Of a DNA stretch of 64,000 nucleotides, positions 8,891 through 18,032 are shown piece after piece (position 1 is the first letter of the stretch; each line of letters starts with the position of its first letter). This DNA is from Motiliproteus coralliicola (GTDB taxonomy: Bacteria > Pseudomonadota > Gammaproteobacteria > Pseudomonadales > Balneatricaceae). The stretch lies in NCBI RefSeq assembly GCF_003345655.1, contig NZ_QQOH01000001.1, forward strand, positions 1,302,001 through 1,366,000, given 5' to 3'. Below the pieces are notes generated by a model. It was given only the letters and a program-made list of their open reading frames with translations, searched no databases and had not been told where the DNA came from. The translations under genes and the position numbers were made by a program.

Positions 8891-9838
8891 TCAATCGAAG
8901 ACTGCTTTCGGACGGCTAGATCTGAACGAGCAGACCACCTGCCAGACCCAAGGTACCAATGCACTCAATAGCAGCACTACAACGCCGAAAACCGATAGCA
9001 CATTAGGAAGCTCAGCAAACAACAGGTAGCCCAAGATCAGCGAATACAAAATCTTGACGTATTCCACATTGGCTACGATATTGGCTTCAGCCTTTTGGTA
9101 CGCCGTGACACCTATCCATTGTGCCAGCGACGATATCACCCCCACTGAAATCAGCAGCAATAACTCATTTTTTGTCGGCCATTGCCACGCACACCAACTC
9201 GGCACAAGGGTGATCAAGCCAACAAACAGGGCTTGGTAGCTGAGCAGCACCGTCCGAGGTTCAGTCTTTGCCAGCCAGCGGACACAGACCACCGCAACCG
9301 CCGCCCCCAAGGCAGCTGTCAGACCGGTCATCATGTAGATCAGCGACGGACTGTCAAAACCTGGTTGCACCACCAATAGCACTCCGACAAACCCGATTAG
9401 CAGGGTCAGCATCCGTATCGTTCCGACCGATTCAGCCAGAAACAACCTCGAGATCACAGCGACAAACAGCACTTGGGTAAACCCCAGGGCCGTGGCATCA
9501 GCTAGCGGAATATTACTGACCGTGACAAAACCCAGATACAGCGCCAGAAACGCACCAGTGATCCTAAGCAGGTGAAATCTAGCCATCGATGTGCGCTTCA
9601 AAGTATCGAATGACCTTAAAATAGCCGGCGTCAGCAGTGTGATAAAAACGAGTTGGCGGAACAGTAATATCTGAAACAGATCTATCCGCTCGCTCAGGAT
9701 CCTAACCATCACCCCAACCACTACGAAAAGAGCCGTAGAGATCAAAGCCAGCAAGATACCCTGCATCGATTGGGAAACCCTGCCCTCAAACCGGCTCTTG
9801 AATCCCGATAAAACGACTAAAATTGCCTGTTGTTGCAT
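8891..9838 (-). CDS. EamA/DMT family transporter
   Basis: A 315-residue inner-membrane protein with about ten hydrophobic helices and the internal two-fold EamA repeat of the drug/metabolite transporter superfamily. Typical features are the LLFRQLVFITLLTP segment after helix 2 and the ADATALGFTQVLFVAVISRLFLAES stretch, seen in parts. Substrate unknown; relatives export amino acids, nucleobases or toxic compounds. Two starts are possible: ATG 9838 with GAGG about 10 bases upstream, and ATG 9766 (MQGILLALIS) just before helix 1. I keep the longer one. The gene is followed by the MerR-type regulator in the same direction, but no functional link is proven. Confidence 0.88.
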   Translation of the reverse strand: MQQQAILVVLSGFKSRFEGRVSQSMQGILLALISTALFVVVGVMVRILSERIDLFQILLFRQLVFITLLTPAILRSFDTLKRTSMARFHLLRITGAFLALYLGFVTVSNIPLADATALGFTQVLFVAVISRLFLAESVGTIRMLTLLIGFVGVLLVVQPGFDSPSLIYMMTGLTAALGAAVAVVCVRWLAKTEPRTVLLSYQALFVGLITLVPSWCAWQWPTKNELLLLISVGVISSLAQWIGVTAYQKAEANIVANVEYVKILYSLILGYLLFAELPNVLSVFGVVVLLLSALVPWVWQVVCSFRSSRPKAVFD

Positions 9839-10047
9839 GGTTGAACTACCTCATCATCAAGGATGGGTAGCATGTGGGTTACACCTGTAGACAGGTCAAC
9901 GGTTTGAATTCATCTTACGCGTAGCTTCAGGCGCGGTAAGATCACAAGAAACGTTTCACAAGGCCTAGTCAGCCTGGCTGTCCGAGGTGATCTAGGAAAA
10001 CCTTCTTGTTAAGCCTAACCGGCTAGTACCATCACAAAGACTCACCA

Positions 10048-10905
10048 ATGTCGCTAAAACTGCTCATAACCGCTTTGTTGACGATTCTCTGCAGCCCGCT
10101 ATACGCGAGTAGTAGCTGTGCGTTACATATCGCCAGTTTCAACATTCATTACATTGTTCCTAGTGACAGTGATGAAACCTGGGATACTCGTAAACATGCG
10201 GTCAGCCGTATCTTGAACGAGATGGATGCCGACATCGTGGCGTTTCAAGAGGCGGAGACCTTTGATGGGGGAGACTACAGTCCTAGAAACCTGCAGCTGG
10301 ATTGGATCCATGCCTCCACCACCGGCTATCAAAACGCCGCCATCGGTAACCCCGCAGCTTTCCCGATAACACAACCGATTATTTATAAAGCCAACAAATT
10401 CGATCTGCTCGATCAGGGTTTCTTCTTTTTCTCAGATACGCCGGACAGGATCTATTCCAGCCAGTGGAACGGGGGCTACCCCTACTTTGCCAGTTGGGCC
10501 AGATTCCGCAGCCACTGCAGCAACCATCAGTTTTTTCTGTTCAACGTCCACAATGATTACAAGAGCCGCAGCAATCGGCTAAAGAGTTCGACACTTATCG
10601 TTGAGCGCATCAAAGATCTTGTCCGGGAACCTATTCCCGTCATCGTCCTAGGTGACTTCAATGTTCCCAGTGGCTTCCAAGAGGTTCGTCTATTTGAAGA
10701 GATAGGCTTGAAGGTCATTCCGCCCGAAGGTTCAACCAATCGGATCTTCGGGCTGGATCTACTACCGGCGATTGATCATATCCTTATCAGTTCTGCCTTC
10801 AGGCCGATGTCGGAAATCAAGGTATGGAGAAACCAGTACGATGGCGTTTATCCGTCGGATCACTACCCGATCAGCATCCAACTCAATCTCGCCCCTCCGT
10901 CGTAA
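10048..10905 (+). CDS. exported endonuclease/exonuclease/phosphatase family hydrolase
   Basis: A 285-residue protein with a clear signal peptide (about residues 1-21, ending LYASS). The EEP fold (DNase I-like, Mg2+-dependent phosphodiesterase) is shown by HIASFNIHY near 29, catalytic glutamate in VAFQEAE near 67, FNVHNDY near 170, VLGDFNVP near 203, a D-H pair in AIDHILIS, and the terminal PSDHYPI histidine. All metal and catalytic positions appear intact. The substrate could be DNA, a phospholipid (sphingomyelinase-like) or an inositol phosphate; the sequence does not decide. Secretion suggests periplasmic or external nucleic acid or phosphate scavenging. Confidence 0.85.
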   Translation: MSLKLLITALLTILCSPLYASSSCALHIASFNIHYIVPSDSDETWDTRKHAVSRILNEMDADIVAFQEAETFDGGDYSPRNLQLDWIHASTTGYQNAAIGNPAAFPITQPIIYKANKFDLLDQGFFFFSDTPDRIYSSQWNGGYPYFASWARFRSHCSNHQFFLFNVHNDYKSRSNRLKSSTLIVERIKDLVREPIPVIVLGDFNVPSGFQEVRLFEEIGLKVIPPEGSTNRIFGLDLLPAIDHILISSAFRPMSEIKVWRNQYDGVYPSDHYPISIQLNLAPPS

Positions 10906-10995
10906 CCCTCAGCGACTGGACGAGTCCAAAGACAGAGCTAGACTGCATAAATTTCGCGCTAAGAGATCTGAAGCCCTTACCACGACCTATTAACC

Positions 10996-11361
10996 ATGAC
11001 CTATGACGAATTCAACGCCTTCTGCGGTGCGCTTCCAGCCACTACCCATGTGGTTCAGTGGGGCGACTCCCATGTCTGGAAAGTTGGTGGAAAGGTGTTC
11101 GCCATCGGCGGCTGGAGTAAAGCGGAGAAACCGGCCTATACCTTCAAGACCTCCGAGCGGAATTATTATTTTCTTCACGATATGCCCGGCTATCGCCCGG
11201 CACCCTACCTGGCCTCCCGAGGGATGAAGTGGATTCAGCAGTACGATGTATCGGAGTCGGCCGATAATGATCTGAAATACTATCTGAGCGAGTCTTATCG
11301 GATCGTTTCACTGGGACTAACCAAGAAGAAACAGAAAGAACTGGGATTGAACCAGCCATAA
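10996..11361 (+). CDS. MmcQ/YjbR family protein
   Basis: A 121-residue protein of the MmcQ/YjbR family with a CyaY-like double-wing fold. Typical marks are the N-terminal YDEFNAFCGALPATT, the WGDSHVWKVGGKVFA strand pair, TFKTSE, and a C-terminal helix SYRIVSLGLTKKKQKEL. The family is widespread and described as DNA-binding-like, without a defined role. The length is normal. The gene lies 90 bases after the hydrolase and about 90 bases before the ureohydrolase, all on the plus strand; an operon is possible but unproven. Confidence 0.85.
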   Translation: MTYDEFNAFCGALPATTHVVQWGDSHVWKVGGKVFAIGGWSKAEKPAYTFKTSERNYYFLHDMPGYRPAPYLASRGMKWIQQYDVSESADNDLKYYLSESYRIVSLGLTKKKQKELGLNQP

Positions 11362-11453
11362 CCCCACCTTGGCTCTCGGTGTTGCCACGGGTAGGATTTA
11401 GCTGAAACACTAACGCCCGATGACCCGATTCTATCAAGCGAGATACTTCCCTG

Positions 11454-12284
11454 ATGTCCAATTCGCAGTACGGCAACATTCGTCTTCTAGGTCTTCCACA
11501 AGACAACAACTCCAGCTACCTGACCGGCCCGGCGCTGGCACCAACTCGGATTCGGGAGGCATTCCAGTGCGATTCAGCCAACCTGTTCACCGAAACCGGT
11601 TTTGATCTGGGCGATTCGTCCTTGTGGCAGGATGCCGGCGATGTCGCGCTATCGGGACTGGCAGGTAAAGCGGCCTTCGATGCCATTTACGACTCGGTAC
11701 AACAGTCGCTCAATGCTGGACATCGATTACTGAGCCTGGGCGGCGACCACTCGGTCTCGTACCCGGCCATTCTGGCTTATGCGGACGCCTACCCAGGCTT
11801 GAACGTACTGCACCTGGATGCCCATCCGGATCTGTACGACAACATGCAGGGCAACCCCTACAGCCACGCGTCGCCGTTCAGCCGCCTGATGGAAACCGGC
11901 AAGTTGAACCGTCTGGTTCAGGTGGGTATCCGTACTCTGAGCCGCCATCAACAGCAGCAGGCCGAGCGTTTCGGGGTCGAGATCCACCATATGCGGGATC
12001 TTAGCGGCGTAGCCGAGTTGAGCTTTGAAGGCCCGGTTTACCTGTCGCTGGATCTGGATGCGCTGGATCCGGCCTACGCCCCTGGCGTTTCTCACCACGA
12101 GCCGGGAGGTCTATCGACCCGAGCCGTGCTGGATATCATCCATAACTTTAAGGGGCAGTTGGTAGGCGCCGATCTGGTGGAGTTGAACCCGCTTCGGGAT
12201 ATCAATGACATGAGTGCAATGGTGGCGGCAAAACTAGCCAAGGAGCTGATCGGTCGGTTACTGCTGGATCGTCCCGAATCTTAG
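11454..12284 (+). CDS. arginase/agmatinase family ureohydrolase
   Basis: A 276-residue ureohydrolase-fold enzyme that would use a binuclear Mn2+ centre to hydrolyse a guanidino or formimino group. All metal-ligand motifs are present: LGGDHSVSYP near 98, LDAHPDLYD near 121, and LDLDALDPAYAPG near 200. The family includes arginase, agmatinase, guanidinobutyrase and formimidoylglutamase. No neighbouring polyamine, arginine or histidine genes tell which substrate is used, so no symbol is assigned. The protein is slightly shorter than typical agmatinases (about 300-320). Confidence 0.88.
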   Translation: MSNSQYGNIRLLGLPQDNNSSYLTGPALAPTRIREAFQCDSANLFTETGFDLGDSSLWQDAGDVALSGLAGKAAFDAIYDSVQQSLNAGHRLLSLGGDHSVSYPAILAYADAYPGLNVLHLDAHPDLYDNMQGNPYSHASPFSRLMETGKLNRLVQVGIRTLSRHQQQQAERFGVEIHHMRDLSGVAELSFEGPVYLSLDLDALDPAYAPGVSHHEPGGLSTRAVLDIIHNFKGQLVGADLVELNPLRDINDMSAMVAAKLAKELIGRLLLDRPES

Positions 12285-12334
12285 GCTCGGAATAACTAAC
12301 CCGGGATTATTTATTAGGGGCCGTTGCGGGGCTG

Positions 12335-13615
12335 TCACGAAGCCCCCTCTTTGATCGCGATCTGGTACAGCGGTACCCGGTTATCCTTGAGTACCGCATA
12401 GACCTGCAGGTCGATCTGCTCTGCATCGGCCATCTTATCCATAATTTTGAGCACACTCTCAACACTCAGTCGCTCTCGGTAGGGCCTCTTTTGGCATAAC
12501 GCTTGGAAGATATCGGCAATACAGAGTATCCGTGTCGGCAGATCGATCTGCTCGGCACTCCAACCAAACGGATAACCGGACCCATCCAGCTTTTCATGGT
12601 GTTCCGAAGCCCACTTGGCGATCGGTGTATTCGGAAAGATCGCCCAAAGGACCCGTTTACTGTCCAGTGGATGGCTGTGGATCTGGGCCAACTCCTCGGC
12701 AGTCAGGGCGCCGGGCTTTTCCAGAATTTCATCCGGCGTTCTTAGTTTTCCAACATCATGGAGAAGCCCAGCTATCCTAAGCAGGCGCATCGTATGTTGA
12801 TCGTATCCAACCAATCCGGCCAGGGAGTAGGCCAGATCGGCAACCCTCAGGCTGTGGTAGTGGGTGAATGGACTCTTGGCATCGACGATCTGCGACGTCA
12901 GTTCCCCTAGCGCTTCGATCTCGTCAAACCCCAACGAAATCCGGTAGTCCTCCGAAGAGAGCACTTCAAAGATCGCGTCATCGAGGTACTCATCGCGCAG
13001 CTCCAACCAAAAGCTGTCTTTCTTCGCCGCTTCTTCAAGCGCACTGAACAGAGTTTCGCAAAACAGCGTGCCCACATATTCGCGTAGTTCTCCGATCAGC
13101 TTATCGCGGTTCAGTAGAACTAGGTGATACGGATTCTCAAGCACGAACGCGGCATAGATAACATCCAGGCGATCCGCCAAAAAGATCAGGTTCGCATGTT
13201 CTCGGGTGGAAGGATCCAAAGCCTCTGGCAAGTGCTCCCAACGGGTATGGTGATGCCGAACTGCGGCTGCGTAGCCTTCAAAGGGGGCAAAGCTGCTAAG
13301 AAAGAGGTCCCCTCGGATACAATGTTGCTCTGCATCTTTCCACTCGACCTCATCCACCAACTTCTGATGCACAGCGGTGGACGAGACGCCACAGTCGTGG
13401 AGCATTCCCGCCAGCAGCACATGATGACGTCGATCCTTACTCCACCCCAGCGCATGGGCGATTCGATGGCAAAGTAAGCCGACCCGGCGACCGTGGCTCT
13501 TGTCATCGACACCGACATAATCCAACGCCTTGGTCAGAGTATGAACCGCACGGCCAACATCCACATCGAGTCCAGCAACGACTCCAGGCCCTCCGGCTGG
13601 TTCTGCTGTGAGCAT
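12335..13615 (-). CDS. HD-GYP domain phosphodiesterase with two HD domains
   Basis: A 426-residue cytoplasmic protein. An N-terminal HD domain shows LLAGMLHDCGVSS and HHHTRWEHLPEAL. A C-terminal HD-GYP domain shows RIAGLLHDVGKLRTP, then HPLDSKRVL and HHEKLDGSGYPFGW. The HD and GYP signatures are complete, so c-di-GMP hydrolysis is predicted. The first domain also keeps an HD pair and may bind metal or a ligand. Neither a receiver nor a membrane segment is present. ATG 13615 has AGGAGG four bases upstream, better than the GTG one codon before. It fits with the two GGDEF proteins of this window as part of a c-di-GMP network. Confidence 0.88.
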   Translation of the reverse strand: MLTAEPAGGPGVVAGLDVDVGRAVHTLTKALDYVGVDDKSHGRRVGLLCHRIAHALGWSKDRRHHVLLAGMLHDCGVSSTAVHQKLVDEVEWKDAEQHCIRGDLFLSSFAPFEGYAAAVRHHHTRWEHLPEALDPSTREHANLIFLADRLDVIYAAFVLENPYHLVLLNRDKLIGELREYVGTLFCETLFSALEEAAKKDSFWLELRDEYLDDAIFEVLSSEDYRISLGFDEIEALGELTSQIVDAKSPFTHYHSLRVADLAYSLAGLVGYDQHTMRLLRIAGLLHDVGKLRTPDEILEKPGALTAEELAQIHSHPLDSKRVLWAIFPNTPIAKWASEHHEKLDGSGYPFGWSAEQIDLPTRILCIADIFQALCQKRPYRERLSVESVLKIMDKMADAEQIDLQVYAVLKDNRVPLYQIAIKEGAS

Positions 13616-13769
13616 CACGCCTCCTGCGAGCTATCTATCTGATTCAATTTAGAATAGACAATGATTTCCAACTTGTTTTTCCAGCTTGCTACCAAGGCCA
13701 AGCCGCAACATCGGCAGCGCGATCTGCCTAGACAACCAAGCTTGCCCCCCCCCCGATAGTCCGGTTCCG

Positions 13770-15203
13770 TTACTCCATTAATTTCGCCTCAGCATCGCCT
13801 GGTGATTTGACGGTTTGGTGGCAATCCTGTTCCTGGAGGGGCGGTTGTTCCGGTGGCTGCCGTTGCTCAAAACGGGCTGCCAATTTGCGGCACTGCTCGG
13901 CTTTGTCGGCCATGGCCGGAAGCTCGTCCAAGCATTGGGCCAGTAGACGGTAGGCCTCGGCTAGGGCTTCATACTCGGGAAAATCGCGATGGAGTCCGGC
14001 CAGCAGCTTCACCGCCAAGCGCGGGTTGCCGGACTGCTGGCAAGCTCTGGCCAAATGGTGCCTCAGCTCGGCACTGGCAGGCTGGTAGTTCTGGTCCAGC
14101 TGCAGCAGCTTTTTATAACCGGGATAGAGCTGATCCTGGCGGCCCGCACTGAGCAGGAAGTTAAAATAGCGCGGCGCAAATTTCACCAAATCGGAGCGAT
14201 TGCCGGTTGAGTACAGAAACTCAAAACAGTTAAAAATGCAGTCCTTATCGTTGGGGTACTCTTTGAGCGCCAGCCTGAAACTGTCCAGCGCCTCTTGATA
14301 GAGTCCCTCCTTGACCTGAATATCGATCCGAGCCAGCAGCAATGCCTTGGCTGACCTGACCTCTCGCTCCACACCGTAGTTTTCTCTGGCGCTAAATCCC
14401 AGCTCCTGCTGATTCTGGAAGATGATGTAGCCCATCATATGGAACACCACGACCATGTAGTAATAAAAAACAACACTTTGCAGCGCGGCTGACAGGATGG
14501 AGAATTTATCGCCGATAACGCCGCTGATGATTCCTACTGAACCCGACATAATCAGAATAAAGCCCAACAACAAGCCGTAAGGCAGTCCGATAGCGAAGAT
14601 CAGCTGCAGCATACTCAATGGATTGATCGCCTCGGTAAAGCGCTCGCTGATGGCATAGTTGATCAATACCGCCGGCAGACCGATGGTAAAGATCACGCTG
14701 AGGGTGCTGGCTATCCCAGGCCCCAGATAGATACCGGCGGCATAAATGGCACCGGACATGACCAGAAAAATGCCCAGGATATTGATGATCAGGTGGACCC
14801 CGCCCTGAAAGGCGTCACCGGTCCCCGGGGCGACCAGCAGTCCGTTGGCGGTATTTTGCAGACATAGGAAACTGTACTTGATCATCACCCCGGAAACCCC
14901 GACCCAGAGCAGAAAGGTGATCAGCGAGCCATAGGATGCAAGGATGGTGGACAGCACCGAAACCCCAATGATCAGCAGCATCGTGCTCTTGTTCATCGGG
15001 TAACGGAAACTTTGCTGTAGGCGGCGCCAGAACGGCTCGATACTGTTTGCCGCTCCCAAGCCTTCGACCTCGCTACCGCAGACAAAGCAGCGTTCGATGC
15101 CCCGAAACCCTCCCTCGTCCACGCAGCTATCGCACATCGAGGTTTCGCAGTTTGGACAGGTGTAGGTGGCCGAAACCAATGGGTGGTACTTACAATAATC
15201 CAT
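13770..15203 (-). CDS. zinc-finger membrane protein with C-terminal TPR-like repeats
   Basis: A 477-residue protein of unknown function. Residues 1-50 hold a B-box-like cysteine/histidine cluster (CKYHP, CPNCET, CDSCVDE, CFVCGSE) likely to bind zinc. About five hydrophobic helices follow (about 75-270) in a Yip1-like membrane region. Residues 285-450 are soluble and TPR-like (YQEALDSFRLALKEYPND; LARACQQSGNPRLAVKLL). The C-terminus is proline/glutamine-rich. A GGAAGAG site precedes the ATG. The rhomboid protease gene lies 55 bases upstream on the same strand and also ends in helical repeats, so the two probably work together at the inner membrane. Confidence 0.72.
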   Translation of the reverse strand: MDYCKYHPLVSATYTCPNCETSMCDSCVDEGGFRGIERCFVCGSEVEGLGAANSIEPFWRRLQQSFRYPMNKSTMLLIIGVSVLSTILASYGSLITFLLWVGVSGVMIKYSFLCLQNTANGLLVAPGTGDAFQGGVHLIINILGIFLVMSGAIYAAGIYLGPGIASTLSVIFTIGLPAVLINYAISERFTEAINPLSMLQLIFAIGLPYGLLLGFILIMSGSVGIISGVIGDKFSILSAALQSVVFYYYMVVVFHMMGYIIFQNQQELGFSARENYGVEREVRSAKALLLARIDIQVKEGLYQEALDSFRLALKEYPNDKDCIFNCFEFLYSTGNRSDLVKFAPRYFNFLLSAGRQDQLYPGYKKLLQLDQNYQPASAELRHHLARACQQSGNPRLAVKLLAGLHRDFPEYEALAEAYRLLAQCLDELPAMADKAEQCRKLAARFEQRQPPEQPPLQEQDCHQTVKSPGDAEAKLME

Positions 15204-15258
15204 TATTTGCTCTTCCTTAAAATCCTTGTCGACTAGCCGCTAAGACGACAAACGCAGC

Positions 15259-16689
15259 TCAGGACTGCTGCAACTGATCAGCAATACTGGCGTAACGCTT
15301 TTTCTTCAGATTATTGCCAAGATCACCGTGCAGGCGCGCCAGCTTGCGGGCCAGGTGCCCCAGCGGCCGCCCTCGCGTTTCACGGCTATTGAGTAATGCA
15401 AAGATCTGATCGGCGGTAGAAATATCCGGCAGTGCGGTCAGCTTCCAACCCAGTTTAAGCAGCGCTTCATCATCCAGCTGCGACTGCAGTTCGGGGTTGT
15501 CATGCCAGATCTCATCAACGGTCTTGAGCTGCTGAGGTCGCAGTCGATCCTCGCGCAACAGCGCCTGCACCGCATCGGAGTAGCCGTCACCCTTTTGCAA
15601 CTTCAGCAGGTTGTAGCGCAGTAAAGAGAAGTCAAAACAGGGGCCGTACTTCTCAACCACTTTGTCGATCGCCTTCAGCGCCGAATCAAACCGATACTTC
15701 TCGATATACAGATAGATCTGGGCTAGATCCTGCTGGCGCGGGTCAATCTGCTGGTCCTCCTCGATATACTCCTCGTCGAGGATTCGAGAGTTGATCACCA
15801 ACGCCAGCATAATTAACAGGCCGCCAGCGATAAAACCGCCGGTATGGGCCATAAAGGCCACGTTGGAATCCAGATCGGTCATATAGCTGTAGAGCTCCTT
15901 ACCGATATAGAACGGCAGGATAAACAGGGCCGGAGCACGGAAATAACCGACAAAGATAAAAAACCAGTAGAAAAACTCGATCTTTTTAAGCCTGAACACC
16001 CCCAGGTACATCGCCATCACTCCGGAGATCGCCCCCGAAGCCCCCACCAGCGTGGTTGGACTGTTCAGATTCAGCGCCATATAAAGCAATCCACCGGCCG
16101 CGCCTGAGATCAGGTAGAACAGCAGAAAACGCCAATGCCCGATCGCCGCTTCCACCGCGAAGCCACAGATCACCAGGAAGAACAGATTGCCCATCAGATG
16201 CATCGTATCGCCATGCAGAAACTGGTGGGTAAGCAGTGTGATCGGGTTCAGGTCGTTGGGCTTCAGGCCAAAGGCCAGATAACTCACCGACTGGACCTGG
16301 TCATGGATTTCGGCCCGATTTTCCCAATAGCCGAAGTCTTCCGGTACCGGCAAGGTTTGACGATTGGCCTTCAGGTAGTGATAAAACCCGGCATCGCTGA
16401 GTACGTAGTAGCCCAACTCGGCGGTGTGCTGTTGCTGGTAGAGTTCGCGGTAGTCCTGTAACTGCTGAGAATCGGAACCATCGCTCTGCTCGCTCAGGTA
16501 AGTTTCAAAGATCGGCCACTCATAATCCAGATACTGTAGCTGCTCATAACTGACCAGTGCCCGTTCGAACTTGGCGTCGTCGTTGGACTGGTAGAGGGCG
16601 AAAATCAGAATATTCAGCAGCACGATTACGAACAGCACAATAGGTGCGTGCTCCCACTCAAACCGCTTCTCGGTGGGGATAATAACCAT
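15259..16689 (-). CDS. rhomboid family intramembrane serine protease
   Basis: A 476-residue membrane protease. The rhomboid core contains HQFLHGDTMHLMGNLFFL (the helix-2 histidine and asparagine), the catalytic serine in VGASGAISGVMAMYLG, and the catalytic histidine in AHTGGFIAGGLL. A long extracytoplasmic segment follows helix 1 and a C-terminal TPR-like soluble domain follows the core (FDSALKAIDKVVEKYG). It would cleave transmembrane substrates within the inner membrane. The start is uncertain: ATG 16689 (MVIIPTEKRFEW) or GTG 16722; neither has a strong site. Downstream is the zinc-finger/TPR membrane protein, forming a two-gene unit. Confidence 0.88.
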   Translation of the reverse strand: MVIIPTEKRFEWEHAPIVLFVIVLLNILIFALYQSNDDAKFERALVSYEQLQYLDYEWPIFETYLSEQSDGSDSQQLQDYRELYQQQHTAELGYYVLSDAGFYHYLKANRQTLPVPEDFGYWENRAEIHDQVQSVSYLAFGLKPNDLNPITLLTHQFLHGDTMHLMGNLFFLVICGFAVEAAIGHWRFLLFYLISGAAGGLLYMALNLNSPTTLVGASGAISGVMAMYLGVFRLKKIEFFYWFFIFVGYFRAPALFILPFYIGKELYSYMTDLDSNVAFMAHTGGFIAGGLLIMLALVINSRILDEEYIEEDQQIDPRQQDLAQIYLYIEKYRFDSALKAIDKVVEKYGPCFDFSLLRYNLLKLQKGDGYSDAVQALLREDRLRPQQLKTVDEIWHDNPELQSQLDDEALLKLGWKLTALPDISTADQIFALLNSRETRGRPLGHLARKLARLHGDLGNNLKKKRYASIADQLQQS

Positions 16690-16719
16690 AACAATCCGAT
16701 TCCATTCGTTGGTTATTGG

Positions 16720-16738
16720 CACGGTATCGGCTACCGTG
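16720..16738. promoter_or_regulatory. 7-bp inverted repeat upstream of rhomboid gene
   Basis: CACGGTA (16720-16726) and TACCGTG (16732-16738) form a perfect inverted repeat with a 5-base spacer, 31 bases before the preferred rhomboid start. An outer GGCAC/GTGCC pair extends the symmetry with a bulge. It is a candidate operator or leader hairpin. Confidence 0.35.
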
Positions 16739-16979
16739 ATTCCTGTGCCGAGATTATCACTATTCGACCGGCACTGCCTATCGAATCAGCTCAGGCCTGA
16801 GCGTACGCTGGTCGTCAAAAATCCCTAGGGGAAACAGGAGCTATCTCTCTGAGATACAGAAAGTGGCTACCAAGGATGATACTTATTGGAGTTGTCCATC
16901 CATCAAAAAACGTTCATGCAGAACAACCTTTTGATTGGGAGTTATATGAACTATTCGGGCGCTAACACCCAATAACGGC

Positions 16980-17723
16980 CTACTGGGCAAGAATCTGTTC
17001 GATATCCAGACTATTTGCGATCGACTCTAACCTCTGCATCAGCAATTGAGCGTCCGGGTAGGTCTTGTTCAACACCAAATAGACATCTAAACGAGTTAGG
17101 ACATCATAATCGATTGTCGGTATCGAAATGACTTCCAGCATCTCCTCTGAAGGGCCTGCATAGTCCAGCACGTAATCCACTCGTCTTTGTCGCAGCATCT
17201 TGAAAGCATTATCGTGACGGGCCGCCTCCGACAAAATAACTCGATTAGCGTTGTCACGAACATACCGACCGATTTTTCCATAACTGTAACCGAGCAGTGC
17301 AACAACCCTTTTCCCTTCCAGTTCCCGGTAATGATTAATAGCGGGGGCGTCCTTACGGCGGTATACCCTTAACTCAGTTGAAGTAATCGGCTTTTCGCTG
17401 AACAGGCAACACTCCTTCAGACTGGAGGCCCGCACCAGCATCGAGAACATTGAACGCCCTTCCTTGAGGCGTTTAAACATTCTCTTGGCAGGGTAAGGCG
17501 TAGAATACCAATCCAGATTGGCTTGATTGAATATCTCCTTGGCTAGGCCAAGAAGCGGATTTTTCAGCACTCCATTGGAGTCACGAAATGTGGTCCAAAC
17601 CGATTGGTCCGGATAAGCGTATTCGATAGGATCAGCCGCATCTGCCTGCTGCAGAGGAACCGCAACAAGACATAGGGTTATGACGAGTGACGACAGTAGA
17701 TAAAGCCTGCTTCCACTAAGCAT
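16980..17723 (-). CDS. periplasmic solute-binding protein (family 3-like)
   Basis: A 247-residue exported protein with a signal peptide ending near QQADA. The mature part resembles bacterial extracellular solute-binding proteins of family 3: two lobes, a GLAKEIFNQANLDWYSTPYPAKRMFKRLKEG segment and a later GKRVVALLGYSYG segment at the lobe crossover. No ABC permease or ATPase gene is nearby, so it is an orphan binding protein, perhaps a sensory partner. A pair of adjacent cysteines (ECCLF) is unusual. ATG 17723 fits the signal peptide best; ATG 17759 would add 12 residues. Confidence 0.75.
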   Translation of the reverse strand: MLSGSRLYLLSSLVITLCLVAVPLQQADAADPIEYAYPDQSVWTTFRDSNGVLKNPLLGLAKEIFNQANLDWYSTPYPAKRMFKRLKEGRSMFSMLVRASSLKECCLFSEKPITSTELRVYRRKDAPAINHYRELEGKRVVALLGYSYGKIGRYVRDNANRVILSEAARHDNAFKMLRQRRVDYVLDYAGPSEEMLEVISIPTIDYDVLTRLDVYLVLNKTYPDAQLLMQRLESIANSLDIEQILAQ

Positions 17724-18032
17724 ATACAGTGCTCTCACGTCATACGATCTCTGAAGCATGCTCGTTTGACCTAATCAAGTAAATGGTTGATCCATATACG
17801 AGTTGATAGCTGACTATCAGCCTGCAAATTGAGTGTTATTGATCGGAATTATAGATTGCGTGTTGATCCCTTTTTATCGTCTGGTCTGGCAGCCAAACGT
17901 GTAAAGGTGGCGATGCAGAGTGCACGCAAAGCAGAGTGCACGCAAAGCCGAAAATCTAGAAGTGCCCTGCGCGCAAGTCAGACAAGCAATGGGGATGATC
18001 AATACTGCCAATCGCTGCTTTAACTTACTGCT
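17724..18032. other. intergenic stretch with tandem duplication
   Basis: No gene is supported here. The open frame 17829-18023 on the plus strand has no ribosome binding site and its product looks random. The stretch separates the solute-binding protein start from the ung stop and contains the 16-bp tandem duplication at 17915-17946. Confidence 0.45.
17915..17946. repeat. perfect 16-bp tandem duplication
   Basis: GCAGAGTGCACGCAAA occurs twice head-to-tail, at 17915-17930 and 17931-17946, without mismatch. Each copy contains the palindrome GTGCAC. This looks like a recent slippage event in non-coding DNA. Confidence 0.8.

Noticed and set aside
12328-12346. GGGGCT/AGCCCC hairpin across the HD-GYP stop codon
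   Set aside because: Short stem without T-run; not convincing as terminator or regulatory site.
17829-18023. 64-codon open frame in the gap before ung
   Set aside because: It contains the 16-bp tandem duplication, has no ribosome binding site, and its product resembles nothing.
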